DNA of 64,000 bases from Schistosoma mansoni (Eukaryota; Platyhelminthes; Trematoda; Strigeidida; Schistosomatidae): assembly GCF_000237925.1 (NCBI RefSeq), contig NC_031500.1, positions 15,773,753 to 15,837,752 on the forward strand, read 5' to 3'. Position numbers and translations under genes: made by a program. Below, piece by piece: positions 10,850-20,972 of this stretch. The notes beneath the pieces are model-generated. The model ran no database searches, was not told the origin of the DNA, and saw only the letters and a list, made by a program, of their open reading frames with translations. Every line of letters begins with the position of its first letter. Positions within the stretch are counted from its first letter, which is position 1.

Positions 10850-11265
10850 TTATATTTATTTAACATAGTATCCAGTATTACTTACTTCCTTACGCCTGTT
10901 ACTTCCAATCGAGCATAGATCGCCAACCAGCATTCTCCAACCCACTCTACAATCGGTCTTCCTTTCTAGTTCTATACAACTTTTGTTCATTCTTCTCATG
11001 TCTGTCTCTATTTCTCGGTGTAATGTGTTCTTTGGTCTTCCTATTCTCCTTTGACCTTCAGGATTCCATGTGAGGAATTGTCTTGTGACGCAATTGGGTG
11101 ATTTCTTCAATGTGTATCCTATCTACTTCCAGCGCTTCTTTATGATTTTTTCCTCCACTGGAATCTAGTTTGCTCTCTCCCACAGTAGGTTGTTGCTGAT
11201 AGTGTCTGTCCAACGGATCCGAAGTATTTTGCGTAGACAACTGTTAATAAACACCTGTATCTTCT
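10850..11265 (-). mobile_element. RTE-clade LINE (SR2-like) 3' end
   Basis: The minus strand encodes [20 protein letters not shown] and a [20 protein letters not shown] segment, with the usual 3' tail at 10870-10900. Two overlapping frames (10856-11110 and 11058-11240) show a frame break in the original gene. 5' truncated. Confidence 0.85.
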
Positions 11266-11562
11266 AGTATCTAGTATATCTTTGTGTAAAATTCAATTTT
11301 TATATTTTCCGCCTATTTTTGTTAATGAAGATATTTATCGACTAAACATCACAGCCCGATAAATTCTGTATAAAAGTGATTACATTTAATTGTTAATGTG
11401 TTATTTCGGAGCGTGAATGAAATCTACATCTCCTACTAGTTTTTTTTTGTTTTTTTTCTTCCCTGTATCGTGTGAATAACGATTTTCTGTTGTAAATACT
11501 AATGTTTTGCAGTCATATTAGGAGCTCCTGACAGTATAATTAAATTCAACTTAGTATTGTTT

Positions 11563-11762
11563 NNNNNNNNNNNNNNNNNNNNNNNNNNNNNNNNNNNNNN
11601 NNNNNNNNNNNNNNNNNNNNNNNNNNNNNNNNNNNNNNNNNNNNNNNNNNNNNNNNNNNNNNNNNNNNNNNNNNNNNNNNNNNNNNNNNNNNNNNNNNNN
11701 NNNNNNNNNNNNNNNNNNNNNNNNNNNNNNNNNNNNNNNNNNNNNNNNNNNNNNNNNNNNNN
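11563..11762. other. Assembly gap, 200 N, inside a palindromic repeat
   Basis: The left flank TTCAACTTAGTATTGTTT is the reverse complement of 11917-11934 on the right. The right flank starts with a minus-strand family A hammerhead piece (11763-11830). Confidence 0.97.
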
Positions 11763-11936
11763 GAGGACGCGCGTTTCGTCTTATTTGGGACTGGTCAGCT
11801 GGATGTACCTGCATCTCAGAGTTGATATCGAGGCAATACGCGCAGTATGCACATATGCCAATTAGAGACTGACCAGTTGCAGTCCTAAACATCAATGGGA
11901 AGATTCAAACAAACAATACTAAGTTGAATTTAAACT

Positions 11937-12143
11937 TCACCCCATTGCACAAGCAAGTGGCTATCAGGACTCAGTGACCCAGTGGATAACGAGATGGCGT
12001 TTGAAGCGAACGGTACTGGATTCGATTCCCAGAGTGAACATCAACTCTGAGATGTAGATTCATTCAGCTGACTAGTCCCAACTGGGGCGAAACGCACATC
12101 CTGGATTTCAGTGCTAGCCACTATCCATCTTAATATAATTAAA
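11937..12143 (+). mobile_element. Sm-alpha-type SINE (family A) with hammerhead
   Basis: tRNA-like head: box A GACCCAGTGGATAACG and box B GGATTCGATTCC (near 12010). The hammerhead region is at 12062-12106 and the 3' end is CTAGCCACTATCCATCTT. CTGACTAG replaces CTGANGAG, so the ribozyme is probably weak or dead. Directly preceded by palindromic sequence running into the gap. Confidence 0.8.
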
Positions 12144-12239
12144 TGTTTTAAAATTTAAGATTCCTCGACTTTTAAACAGTTTCTCGGAATTTTTTTTACT
12201 TAGTATAGGGTGTTGTGTATGTAGTCAAATATTGTAGTT

Positions 12240-12450
12240 CTATATCATTGAATCCTGAAGGTAAGCGAAAAAGAGGAAGGCCGAAGGATACACTACGTCG
12301 GGAAACGGAAGTAGATATGAAAAGGATGAATAGCAACTGAGAAGAACTGAAAAGTATTGCCCAGGACAGAGTTAAATGGAGAATGCTGGTGGGTAGCCCA
12401 TGCTACTCTACGAGGTGTAACAGGCGTAAGTAAGTAAGTAAGCATACCAT
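12240..12450 (+). mobile_element. RTE-clade LINE (SR2-like) 3' terminal fragment
   Basis: Last about 200 bp of the SR2-like ORF2 (NPEGKRKRGRPKDTLR-type frame with stops) followed by GTAACAGGCGTAAGTAAG repeats. Confidence 0.8.
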
Positions 12451-12654
12451 GGACTGATATTAGTTAGATAATCATTAGAAAATAGTAACTTAGTTTGCTG
12501 GATTTTAAATAGATCTCTAACAAGAAACATTTTATTCAGTAGATACTGTAGAATTCTTATAGAAATGAATTGAATATTCCATAACATAATTCCATGATTT
12601 TTTAGAGAAATTTTTCACAAAATTTATGAGATATTCATATTAAGATTTTGTACA

Positions 12655-12915
12655 TGAACATCAAACTCCGCCTGTAGCCCCTCCGGGGGCTACTGCCTGT
12701 CCCAAGCACGGATAAAGGAAGAGGTTTGTGCATGGGGTTAGTGACCCTATCCTATAGAAAACCAACTCTCTAAAAAAAGGTGAACCAGGAAAAATTATTC
12801 AAACCATCCAAACTCTGCTCTGGAAGTTGAAAGAAGAATTATGACTCCTCATGATGAAAGCCGAGTTCCTTCGTAAGTCCCGAGGCCGATGCCCTTTTTC
12901 TAACATAAACATCAG
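12655..12915 (+). mobile_element. SR2-like 5' leader fragment
   Basis: Carries the leader motif (CTCCGGGGGCTACTGCC, CATGGGGTTAGTGACCC) continuing into AAACTCTGCTCTGGAAG, which reads like the element's early coding or UTR region. It is the longest leader copy in the window. Confidence 0.5.
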
Positions 12916-13679
12916 CTAGCTACTAAGTGTCACCATGTATCTTTGTTGATACCAGCGAAAATAAACAATTATTTACATATATTCAACTGTATTGAAGGTA
13001 TAACAAGAACACCTGAGAATTTTCAAATCTTTACACACAGTCATTCAGCATTCAGAAAACCTATCGAAATCGACCCAGTTTAATTAATCACTTAACAAAA
13101 AATTATGAATAGTCATAAAGTCAAAAATCAGATTCAAGGAGGCGATAAATCTGTAAATAAGTAAGAAATGGCAAGCAAAACATCAACAACCAACCAGTCG
13201 ATATCATTGTCGATTGAACGGGCTGTCAGTCGTATGTGAAGAAATTCGAATAGCGAATTGTTTTTAAAATTTAAAGTCTATGCTGACGATATTATTCAGA
13301 ATGGCGATGAAAAGTTCACAATTGAACTATTAGGCCCTGAAACTAATCTTTACCAAAGTATTATTCATAAAATTAAAATAGTGTGGTGAATGTGAACACA
13401 GGAGGTAAAAACTGAATGTACTTGAACACTATACAGTAAATACTAGATTTACAAAATGTCAACTAATTGTCTCAGACTTTATTGTTTATTCGTTTCGATA
13501 CCACTCACTCTGTTTTCTTTCTCTTCTCTTCAATTTTCTTTTTATCCTTCTGCCTTCAGGCGTTACACTTTCGATTGGTGGTACATACTATTGATATCTG
13601 TCGACAACGGTAGCAAACACCACATTAGTATTATAATCATTATATCAGTATGGGGTTGTGGAGATTATTATGATTTTGG

Positions 13680-13850
13680 TTGAGATCATGAATATTAGAC
13701 CACCATTGAAAACCTGGAAACACTGGATGGCTGTCTCGTCCTATTGTGGGACTCCTCAACAATGCGCATCCACGATCCCGCTCTCGTGAATCGAACCCAG
13801 CGCCTCCAGTCTCGCACACGAACGCTTAACCTCTAGACTACTGAGCATCT
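13680..13850 (-). repeat. Family B SINE
   Basis: The minus strand has box A GCTCAGTAGTCTAGAGG, box B GGGTTCGATTCAC, hammerhead region 13725-13770 and tail GGTCTAATATTCATGATCTC. Confidence 0.75.
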
Positions 13851-13889
13851 ATCAAAATGACAAAAACTACAAGTTAGTGAATTCAAGGA

Positions 13890-14990
13890 CTGATGCCACG
13901 TTTTGACCGGTATGGCCATCCCTCACTCTCTTACAATCGTCTCCAAAACTAGTCAGCATACGCGTCATGATAATCGGTGTTCAGACATACGTAACACGAG
14001 GCCCAACCATCTCAGTCGATGAAGTTTCACAACCTCATCAACTGATTAACCATCACTCCCTAATACCCTGAATCTAACCTCACTATTACTTACCCAGTGA
14101 TCCCAGCATATGCGAGCAATATTTCTAAGACATATGTGACCAAATACTAGTAACTTATGAGTATCTCCTACGTTTCGCAGCCGTAAAGTAGAACAGATTG
14201 AACTGCTGCTCAGTATACTCGTCCATTAATTGATAGATGAATATCTCGTCTTTGCCATAGGTGACGTAAGTTGGCGAAAGCCAAGTGAGTTTTCCGAATC
14301 AGTGCAGAGATTTCGACAGACATCAACCCAATAGGGCTGATTAGACTTCCAAGATAAGTGAAGTTGTTGACGCGTTCAACCACTTCACTCGCTATGTTGA
14401 CGCAGGCCAGTTCTAAAGCAACAACTTGCATTTAGAGAGGGAGAAACGCATCCAAACATCATTGCATTGTTGCTCAGTGCTACCGAAAGACTCTACATTT
14501 TATCAGCGTCTTCACCAAATAGGAGTATGTCATCTGCGTATTCCAAGTCGATAAGTGGACCTCCTGGTAAGAGATCATCGCCCGAAAATTCAGACGATGA
14601 GAACGTTATTCTCAGCAGTAGGTCCACGATGAAATTAAACAGAAATGAAGATGGGGATAGTGCACAGCCTTGTCGGACACCACTTGAGGTTGTAAAATCA
14701 TTTGACAGTTCTCCATAAGCTCTCACTCGACTGCTAGTGTTCGAGTAAAGAGCCTTCACAAGTTTTATGTACTTCTAAGGTACACCTTTCAATGAAAGAC
14801 ACTGCCACAGAACTTCTCGATCTATAGAGTGAAATGATGTCTTCATCAATTTAAACTACCATTGTTGGACGCCGATAAGCATATCTGTGTTTTAGAACCC
14901 AACGAATAGTGAATATGTGTTCGATGTATCCACTATCAGGTCTGAAGCCAGCCTGATTTACTCTTGTTTGCAGTTCATAAGTCTTTGTTA
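13890..14990 (-). mobile_element. RTE-clade LINE (Perere-3/SR3-like), RT to ORF2 end, decayed
   Basis: The minus strand encodes MKALYSNTSSRVRAYGELSN, SSGVRQGCALSPSSFLFNFI, LIDLEYADDILLFGEDADKM (14493-14759), then EVVERVNNFTYLGSLISP and RKTHLAFANLRHLWQRRDIH (14210-14431). The YADD catalytic motif survives but frames are broken, and both ends are truncated. Confidence 0.85.
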
Positions 14991-15214
14991 AACGTCCACA
15001 ACCCCTTACTGTTTATAGTGCTTTTAGTTATCTTGTTATTTTAGAAAAATTTTCCAAATTGCCTATCATAATAACCACAACATGCTATTTATGTATTAGA
15101 CTTCTTTTCGTAAATGTAACACAGTATATACTTTTGATATATTGCAATCATATAATGGAGAAAACAACGATTATTAACAAAATGATATATATATATATAT
15201 ATATTACATTAATG

Positions 15215-15355
15215 AGTTGATGTAAGCTAGACTACGATTGGAAAGATGGAAGCACTGTTTAATGGCCGTTTCATCTTAGTATCGGACCCTTCAGCAGTAC
15301 ACACGCGATCCTTCACACACACTGTTGAGGAGTCCCACAGTAGAACGAAACAGCG
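15215..15355. repeat. Family B SINE fragments, inverted pair
   Basis: A minus-strand 3' part (15215-15315, TAAGCTAGACTACGATTGG...) abuts a plus-strand hammerhead piece (ACTGTTGAGGAGTCCCACAG, AACGAAACAG). Confidence 0.6.
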
Positions 15356-15790
15356 GAGATGTAGAGAACTACGGAAGCCATAATCCAGAAGATACAAGTG
15401 TTTATTAACAGTCGTCTATGCAAGATACTTCGGATCAGTTGGACAGACACTATCAGCAACAGTTACTGTGGGAGACAACAAACCAGATTCCAGCGGAAGA
15501 AGAAATCAGGAAGAGGCACTGGAAGTAGATAGGGCACACTTTGAAGAAATCACCCAATTGCATCACAAGACAAGCCCTCACATGAAATCCTCAAGGTCAA
15601 AGGAGAATAGGAAGACCAAAGAACACATTACACCGAGAAATGGAGACAAACATGAGAAAAATGAACAAAAATAAGATAGAACTAGAAAGGAAAGCCCGTT
15701 ACAGAGTGGATCGTCGAATACTGGTCGGCGGTCTATGCTCGATTGTGAGTAACGTACGTAAGTAAGCAACTAAGTAAGTAAGGTCATAAG
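15355..15790 (+). mobile_element. RTE-clade LINE (SR2-like) 3' end
   Basis: Matches the family over the post-RT region (GTTTATTAACAG, CTATGCAAGATACTTCGGAT, ...GACAAGCCCTCACATG) with frame breaks, ending in GTAAGTAAGCAACTAAGTAA. It lies immediately downstream of the peptide gene on the opposite strand. Confidence 0.82.
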
Positions 15791-15904
15791 ATATATTTCA
15801 TTGAAAAGTTACATAATCATATATCATTTGTAATAATACATAACTACAGTTATAATGATGATAACTAATTGTTCACCTATATATATATATATATAGTAAT
15901 CGTA

Positions 15905-16186
15905 TTATTTTCCTAAACGTTGTGAATAATGTCCATATCTTCTTGGTTCATTATCTGTAAAATAATGATTCCAATATGATGGTAATGTAGATTGTAATGG
16001 ATTTTCTGTATTATAATGTATTGGTAATTTCATACTATATACTTCATTTTGATCATGATTGATTATATCCCAATCTGGTAAAATATCATTTGGATTATAA
16101 GTTAGATAACAATGGATTGTATTTAAAATAAGTAATGAAATAAACATTGTTAAGCATATTGTATTGGGCTTAGTAATGGTGTACAT
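15905..16186 (-). CDS. Putative secreted neuropeptide precursor, 93 aa
   Basis: Single open frame with AT-rich codon use like the host exons. Residues 1-26 form a signal peptide (short polar start, hydrophobic CLTMFISLLILNTIHC, then a plausible cleavage site). No further hydrophobic span follows. The C terminus reads NEPRRYGHYSQRLGK-stop: a dibasic RR (82-83), then YGHYSQRL followed by Gly-Lys, the usual signal for convertase cleavage and C-terminal amidation. The predicted product is YGHYSQRL-amide. In the minus direction a pyrimidine tract and ATTATAG acceptor end just before 16218, suggesting a 5'UTR intron. I do not recognise a named family. A small secreted protein without peptide processing is the main alternative. 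The gene sits between a LINE 3' end and a tandem SINE. Confidence 0.6.
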   Translation of the reverse strand: MYTITKPNTICLTMFISLLILNTIHCYLTYNPNDILPDWDIINHDQNEVYSMKLPIHYNTENPLQSTLPSYWNHYFTDNEPRRYGHYSQRLGK

Positions 16187-16262
16187 TTCTTTTCTTTCTA
16201 TTGAGTTGTTTAACTATTCTATAATGTAACAAAAGAAAAAAGAAATGAACAAGGTTATTTCA

Positions 16263-16890
16263 GTAATTGAGATCATGAGCTAGATCACCAATGGAAAACC
16301 TGCAAGCACTGAACGGCCATTTTGTCCTATTGTGAGACTCCTCAGTAGTGCACATCCACCATTCCGCCTCACGAGATTCGAATCCAAGACCTTTCAGTCT
16401 CACGCGCGAGCACTTAACCTTCAGACCACTGAGCCGATCGGTATCCAACGGTGTTAATGTCTAACTTCAATCAATCCACGAAATTGAGCATCCACTCACC
16501 AATTGACTTCAGTGAGTTCCTATCTCCCAACAGACCTGGTTGAACTACACTGATAACTGCTTCTCAATAGAACTCCAGGAAATACCTCATAGAGCCAGTC
16601 ATTATTGGGCATATGATCATTATCAGAAGGGGGTTTTGTGGAGATTTTAGTGATTTCATATAGTTGAGATCATGAGTCAATTGAAGCTAGGTCATCATGG
16701 AAAGCCTGGCGGCACTGGAAGACCGTTTCGTCCTAGTGTGGGACTCCTCAGCAGTTCACATCCACGATTCCGCATCGTGAGATTCGAGTCCAGGACTTAT
16801 CAGTCTCGTGCGCAAGCACTTAGCCTCTAGACCAGTGGGGTGGCCGGCATTCAACGGTCTTAATGTCTAACTTCAACCAATTTAAAGACA
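16263..16890 (-). mobile_element. Head-to-tail dimer of family B elements
   Basis: Two minus-strand units in direct tandem: hammerheads at 16305-16350 and 16712-16757, period 407 bp. The junction carries ATGATCATTATCAGAAGGGG then TTTTGTGGAGATTTTAGTG, the same tail-head junction as in the 20973 copy. Both units have box A and box B. The 16305 ribozyme has GAAA changed (AAAA); the 16712 one keeps GAAA. Confidence 0.8.
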
Positions 16891-17217
16891 ACATTTTGTC
16901 CAGGAAACTGGTTAGAAATTCTTCCGTAAGGAATGAGAATATTCAAATATAATTGTTATGTTTATGTAATGTGTTATCAAAGCATACCTTTAGAGAAAAA
17001 CTAAAAGTAACCATATTAAATGTTTATGTTTGATATTTTGAATGTATCTAATGTCTTGATTAAAGAACATTTAGTTATGAACTATGAAATTAATTTGTGA
17101 ATAAGTTTAGTATACTATTGTGAAAACTATTCAAAAATTCATACAAACTATAGATCAATCTATGATATTTATTTTGTGTAGTTTCACGGTTTGGTAAATA
17201 TTTTAACTAAACGTAAT

Positions 17218-17334
17218 GGATGCTGGCTTAGATGTTTAGAGGTTAAGTGGTCGCGCGCGGGACCGAAGGTCTTGGGTCCAACTCTCTGGGTGAGGGATCG
17301 CTGATGAGCACTGCTAAGGAGTCCTTCATTTTCA
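17218..17334 (+). repeat. Family B SINE head, truncated in the ribozyme
   Basis: Box A GGCTTAGATGTTTAGAGG, box B GGTCCAACTCT, then GCACTGCTAAGGAGTCCTTC and loss of similarity within stem II. Confidence 0.6.
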
Positions 17335-17589
17335 TTCACTGAGATGATTGAGTCACGTGTTACGTATATCTGAACACCGATTATTACGACGCACAATGCT
17401 GACTAGTGTTGGAGACGATTAGGAGAGAGTGAGGGGTGGCCATACTGGCCAAATCATGGCATCAATCCTTGAATTCACTAATTTGTGGTCTTCTCCATGT
17501 TGACAGATGCAGACTACTTGATTGGGGTCCGCGTGACTATTGTAACCAGTGGTTGGAGATTGTGTAAGACATGACTAAGTCAACTCTCC
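17335..17589 (+). mobile_element. RTE-clade LINE (Perere-3-like) ORF2 end
   Basis: Encodes the decayed C terminus (DYCNQWLEIV, DMTK) in +, then runs without a break into the 3'UTR type described at 17590-18033. Confidence 0.7.
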
Positions 17590-18033
17590 CTCTCCGAATT
17601 CTCTCACATGTCCACGGGTACACAATCGCAACCAGGAAAGTCCTACTCACTTTCTTCGCGTGACATTACTGTTGTTAACGAAATTGAAAGGACAGAAAGC
17701 GAATATCCGTGGGTTTAACCGGGTTGATGAATATAGAGGATCCACTTGAAAGAGCTGGAAAACCCTGATTCCAAAATAATAGTGTACATAGGCTTCAGGA
17801 CCCTGAAGGAACAAATAGCGTATGAACCTATTCTTGGACACCGACTACCCTGAGACTAGATCTGCTTACATTGTTCCACTACATTGTTGATCAGACATTT
17901 GGGTCGAAGGCTCTTGGTGTGGTCCCCTAAGAAGATCAACTGCTTCTTTCTGAGCACCCGGTCAGTATCACAGCCCACACACAAATCAAGTGACGTGTGC
18001 ATGTATGCATATGTATTCGGTGCCCCTTTGTAC
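17590..18033 (+). mobile_element. RTE-type LINE 3'UTR, continuous with the ORF end upstream
   Basis: The 3' region (CTCTCCCTCTCC... GTCCTACTCAC... GGTGCCCCTTTGTACCAATA) follows an RTE ORF2 end, which identifies the repeats at 19722, 35092, 37911, 42037, 46100 and 52829 as 3'UTR copies of an RTE subfamily. It is interrupted at 18046 by a family B SINE with a 12-bp duplication. Confidence 0.65.
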
Positions 18034-18045
18034 CAATATTTATAT

Positions 18046-18329
18046 CAGAAGGGGTTGTTGTGGATATTATAGTAATTTCAATAGTTGAGATCATGAGTCA
18101 ATTGAATTGGTGAAAGTTACAAATTAACACCATCGGATAGCAACCCAGCGGTCTAAAGGTTAAGTGCTCGCGCGTGAGACTAATAGGTCCTGGATTCAAA
18201 TCTCGCAAGGCGGGTACGTGGATGCGCACTGCTGAGGAGTCTCACAATAGGACGAAACGGCTATCCAATGCTTCCAGGTTTTCCATGATGATCTAGCTTC
18301 AATTGATTCGTGATCTCAACTATTGAAAT
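18046..18329 (+). mobile_element. Family B SINE with inverted 5' tail and 12-bp duplication
   Basis: Flanked by CAATATTTATAT (18034-18045, 18330-18341) inside a LINE tail. The first 60 bp (CAGAAGGGGTTGTTGTGG..., CATGAGTCAATTGAA) are the reverse of its own 3' tail. The sense element has box B GGATTCAAATCTC and a hammerhead at 18226-18271 with an intact core. The ends form a terminal inverted repeat of about 30 bp. Confidence 0.88.
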
Positions 18330-18589
18330 CAATATTTATATGTTCAAATAGTAATAAATATCAGTATTTGAACACACGTATTTCATATTATTATATATTG
18401 CAATAGAGTAACTGAATTTTAAAAAAACCCATTAAACAGTGGATTATAACTTCAATATATTACAATCCATTTTGATATACTTATGATAATGAAATATACA
18501 TTAAGTGGAAACTATTACATATAATAAATGATAATATATGTACATTCTACATTTGATTTATATACAAATGGCGAGTACAATATGTTATA

Positions 18590-18765
18590 TGCCTGTAACT
18601 CTTATAGAGTTACTGCCGGTCCCAAGCCCGGGTAAAGGAGGAGGGTTGGGCATGGGGTTAGCGACCTCATCCGGTAAAAAACTAAGTTGCTGAGAGAACG
18701 TTAACCAGAACTGGTGAGCGGCCTATGCTCCTCCACGAGGGGTAACAGGCGTAAGTAAGTATATA
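18590..18765 (+). mobile_element. Internally deleted SR2-like LINE: leader joined to 3' tail
   Basis: The leader (GGTCCCAAGCCCGGGTAAAG through AACGTTAACCAG) is joined directly to the last 50 bp of the element (CTGGTGAGCGGCCTATGCTC, then GTAACAGGCGTAAGTAAG), in the same sense. All coding sequence is gone. Confidence 0.65.
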
Positions 18766-18842
18766 TAAGATTTATTGTATATGCATTTGTTTAAAGTATT
18801 ATAGATATTATGTAATTAAAAGAAAACTATACACACTGAATA

Positions 18843-19003
18843 GATAGTGGCTATCAGTGCAATAAAGGACGCGTGTTTCGTCCTATTTGGGACTCGTCAG
18901 TTGGATGTAACTGAATCACAGAGTTAATGTTCACTCCGGGACTCGAACCCAATACCTTCCGCTTTGAAACGCTATCAAGTTATCTTCTTAGTCACTGAGT
19001 CCA
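18843..19003 (-). mobile_element. Sm-alpha-type SINE (family A) with hammerhead
   Basis: The minus strand has box B GGGTTCGAGTCCC, then CATCCAACTGACGAGTCCC, AAATAGGACGAAAC and the 3' end. Core CTGACGA and GAAA are intact; the weak stem III is altered. Confidence 0.82.
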
Positions 19004-19324
19004 ACTCTCTATTGTTTAACTTATCTATACAATAATCTCAGTATATATTAGACAACTGTTTTGAACTATTAAACTAATCTGTTACACCCAGTTTTATCAT
19101 TTTGCTTTTCTTTTTGTTTTATAAACAATCCTATTGTTAGGAATGTTTCATTAAATTATAAAACAGAACACTGAATTCAATGAATAAGTTTTGTTTTCAG
19201 GGTTATGATATTCTCAAGTTATATACTTGTATTTATATTTTACCTTCATAATGTCATTTGTCACAGAAGAGAAGATGTAATATTGACTACCCAATTATTT
19301 ATCTTTAACTAATCATTGAGATAG

Positions 19325-19550
19325 GATGGTGATTTGAGGTGGTCAACAGGAAACCCTTGAGCCGGGTTTCATGCTACATGGCATTCGTCAGCAAGGTGTA
19401 CCTATAGTCTTGAGGAAACTGGTGCTCCCTGATGGATTCGATCCCATGTCACCCAGTTTCACAGTCAGAGACGTTATCATTGAGCACTAAGAAGGACTAG
19501 ACATGCATGACATTGATCACTACTCAGTGATCAATCAATTGTAATAACTA
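19325..19550 (-). repeat. Family C element, rearranged
   Basis: The minus strand from box A-like GCTCAATGATAACG and box B GGGATCGAATCC through a hammerhead (19351-19397; stem I CCTTG/CAAGG, core CTGACGA, stem II ATGC/GCAT) to AACCACCTCAAA. The tail segment at 19490-19550 is in the opposite sense. Confidence 0.7.
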
Positions 19551-19721
19551 ATTATTAGTATTGTTAATCTAATTGTTTTTATGAAAGATGTTTATGAATC
19601 TTAAAGATGATTTCTGTCACAAATTGGGAACAATTCAAAGTTTATTGAAAGTCAACGGATAATAAATAGTTTTTACTTCTAAACTTATGATGCATTTCCA
19701 AAAAGTTTAGACGACCCAATA

Positions 19722-20170
19722 TATTTATTTATATATTTATTTGAACACATAAGTATTGGTACAAGGGGGCATCAGATATATATGCACCACACATTTAATT
19801 ATGTGAGGGCTATGATAGTGCCTGGGTGCCTAGACCGAAGCAGGTGGTTTTCTTAAGGGGCCACACCCAGAGCCTTCGACCTGAAAATGTGATCCACAAA
19901 GCAGTGGAGAATGGTAAGGAGATGCAGTCCCATGGTAGCCGCTGACCAACGATTGTTTCATGCGCCATTTGTCCCCTCAGGATACTGGAGCCCATGTGCA
20001 CCATTGGTTTGGAATCAGGGTTTTACAACTCACCTAGGTGGACTTTCCGTGTCCACCAACCCGGTTAAAGAGCTGGATATTCGCTTTTCGTCCTCTCAAT
20101 TTCGTAAACAACACCCCTGGTGTAAGAAGGCAGTGAGTAGGACTTCCCTGTCAGAAGCTGTATACACGTG
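19722..20170 (-). mobile_element. RTE-type LINE 3'UTR copy, 5' truncated
   Basis: Reads TTATTTGAACACATAAGTAT then GTACAAGGGGGCATCAGATA on +, i.e. the element tail on the minus strand. About 440 bp match the other copies. No coding sequence remains. Confidence 0.75.
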
Positions 20171-20972
20171 ATTAATATTACTAGTTATATTATTATTGGT
20201 GTGGATTGTAAATACATTTTTGTTAATATTATCAATCTAACTGGAATTTCAAGGTACTCTCACCTTTAATACCAAAAAAAGGGTCATTAATTAAACAAAA
20301 CCAAAAACGATTAAGCATATTATAATCAATCTTAGAACTTACATGACAACCACCACACTAATGATTAATTACTAAAGGATATTGGTAAATCATGATAGTT
20401 TTATATAGTTTGTTAACAGTTACTTTCTATTGGTTCAATACTACATACCATAATGATCAGTAGGTTAGTCAAAACCAAAAAAAAAAAAAAAAAAATAAAA
20501 GCATAACTCATTCCGAAATTCGACTAGTCATGATTGTTATCCTTCTTTGTATATCCCTATTTTAAGTTGTTTTTTTTTACTTTCCCATGTCAACATTTTC
20601 TTATCCGGTTTCCTTTTTCTTTTCGTTATGCTTATATGGAAACAAAATAAATTTTTCAAAAAAAACAAAACAAAAAGAAACAAAAACAAAACATGAATAC
20701 CTTTTTATGTGTACAGAGAACGTTAGAGATCGTGTGAAAAATGATTGTGTAACCGGAAGTCATAGATAAGAGAGGATTACTTAACTAAGAAAATGTCGTT
20801 ATATGTGTATATATATACATATATATGTTTATTGAGATGGTGGATGTCGTTCAGTAGGACGATGAAGGCTCCATGACCATACTATCCAGCTCAGAGAACA
20901 AAACTCCATCAAAAAGAAAAAAATCATGTTTATTATTTCATCTACTCCGTTGCTCAACTATCATGAAATTAT

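Noticed and set aside
11551-11895. Open frames spanning the second gap
   Set aside because: Mostly N, flanked by SINE and palindrome sequence.
13456-13683. 75-codon plus frame with a hydrophobic start
   Set aside because: It overlaps a U2 repeat copy; the hydrophobic start comes from a T-rich repeat segment and other U2 copies do not keep the frame.
15181-15205. AT microsatellites as promoters (15188-15204, 15878-15895, 61199-61212)
   Set aside because: Simple repeats without supporting context.
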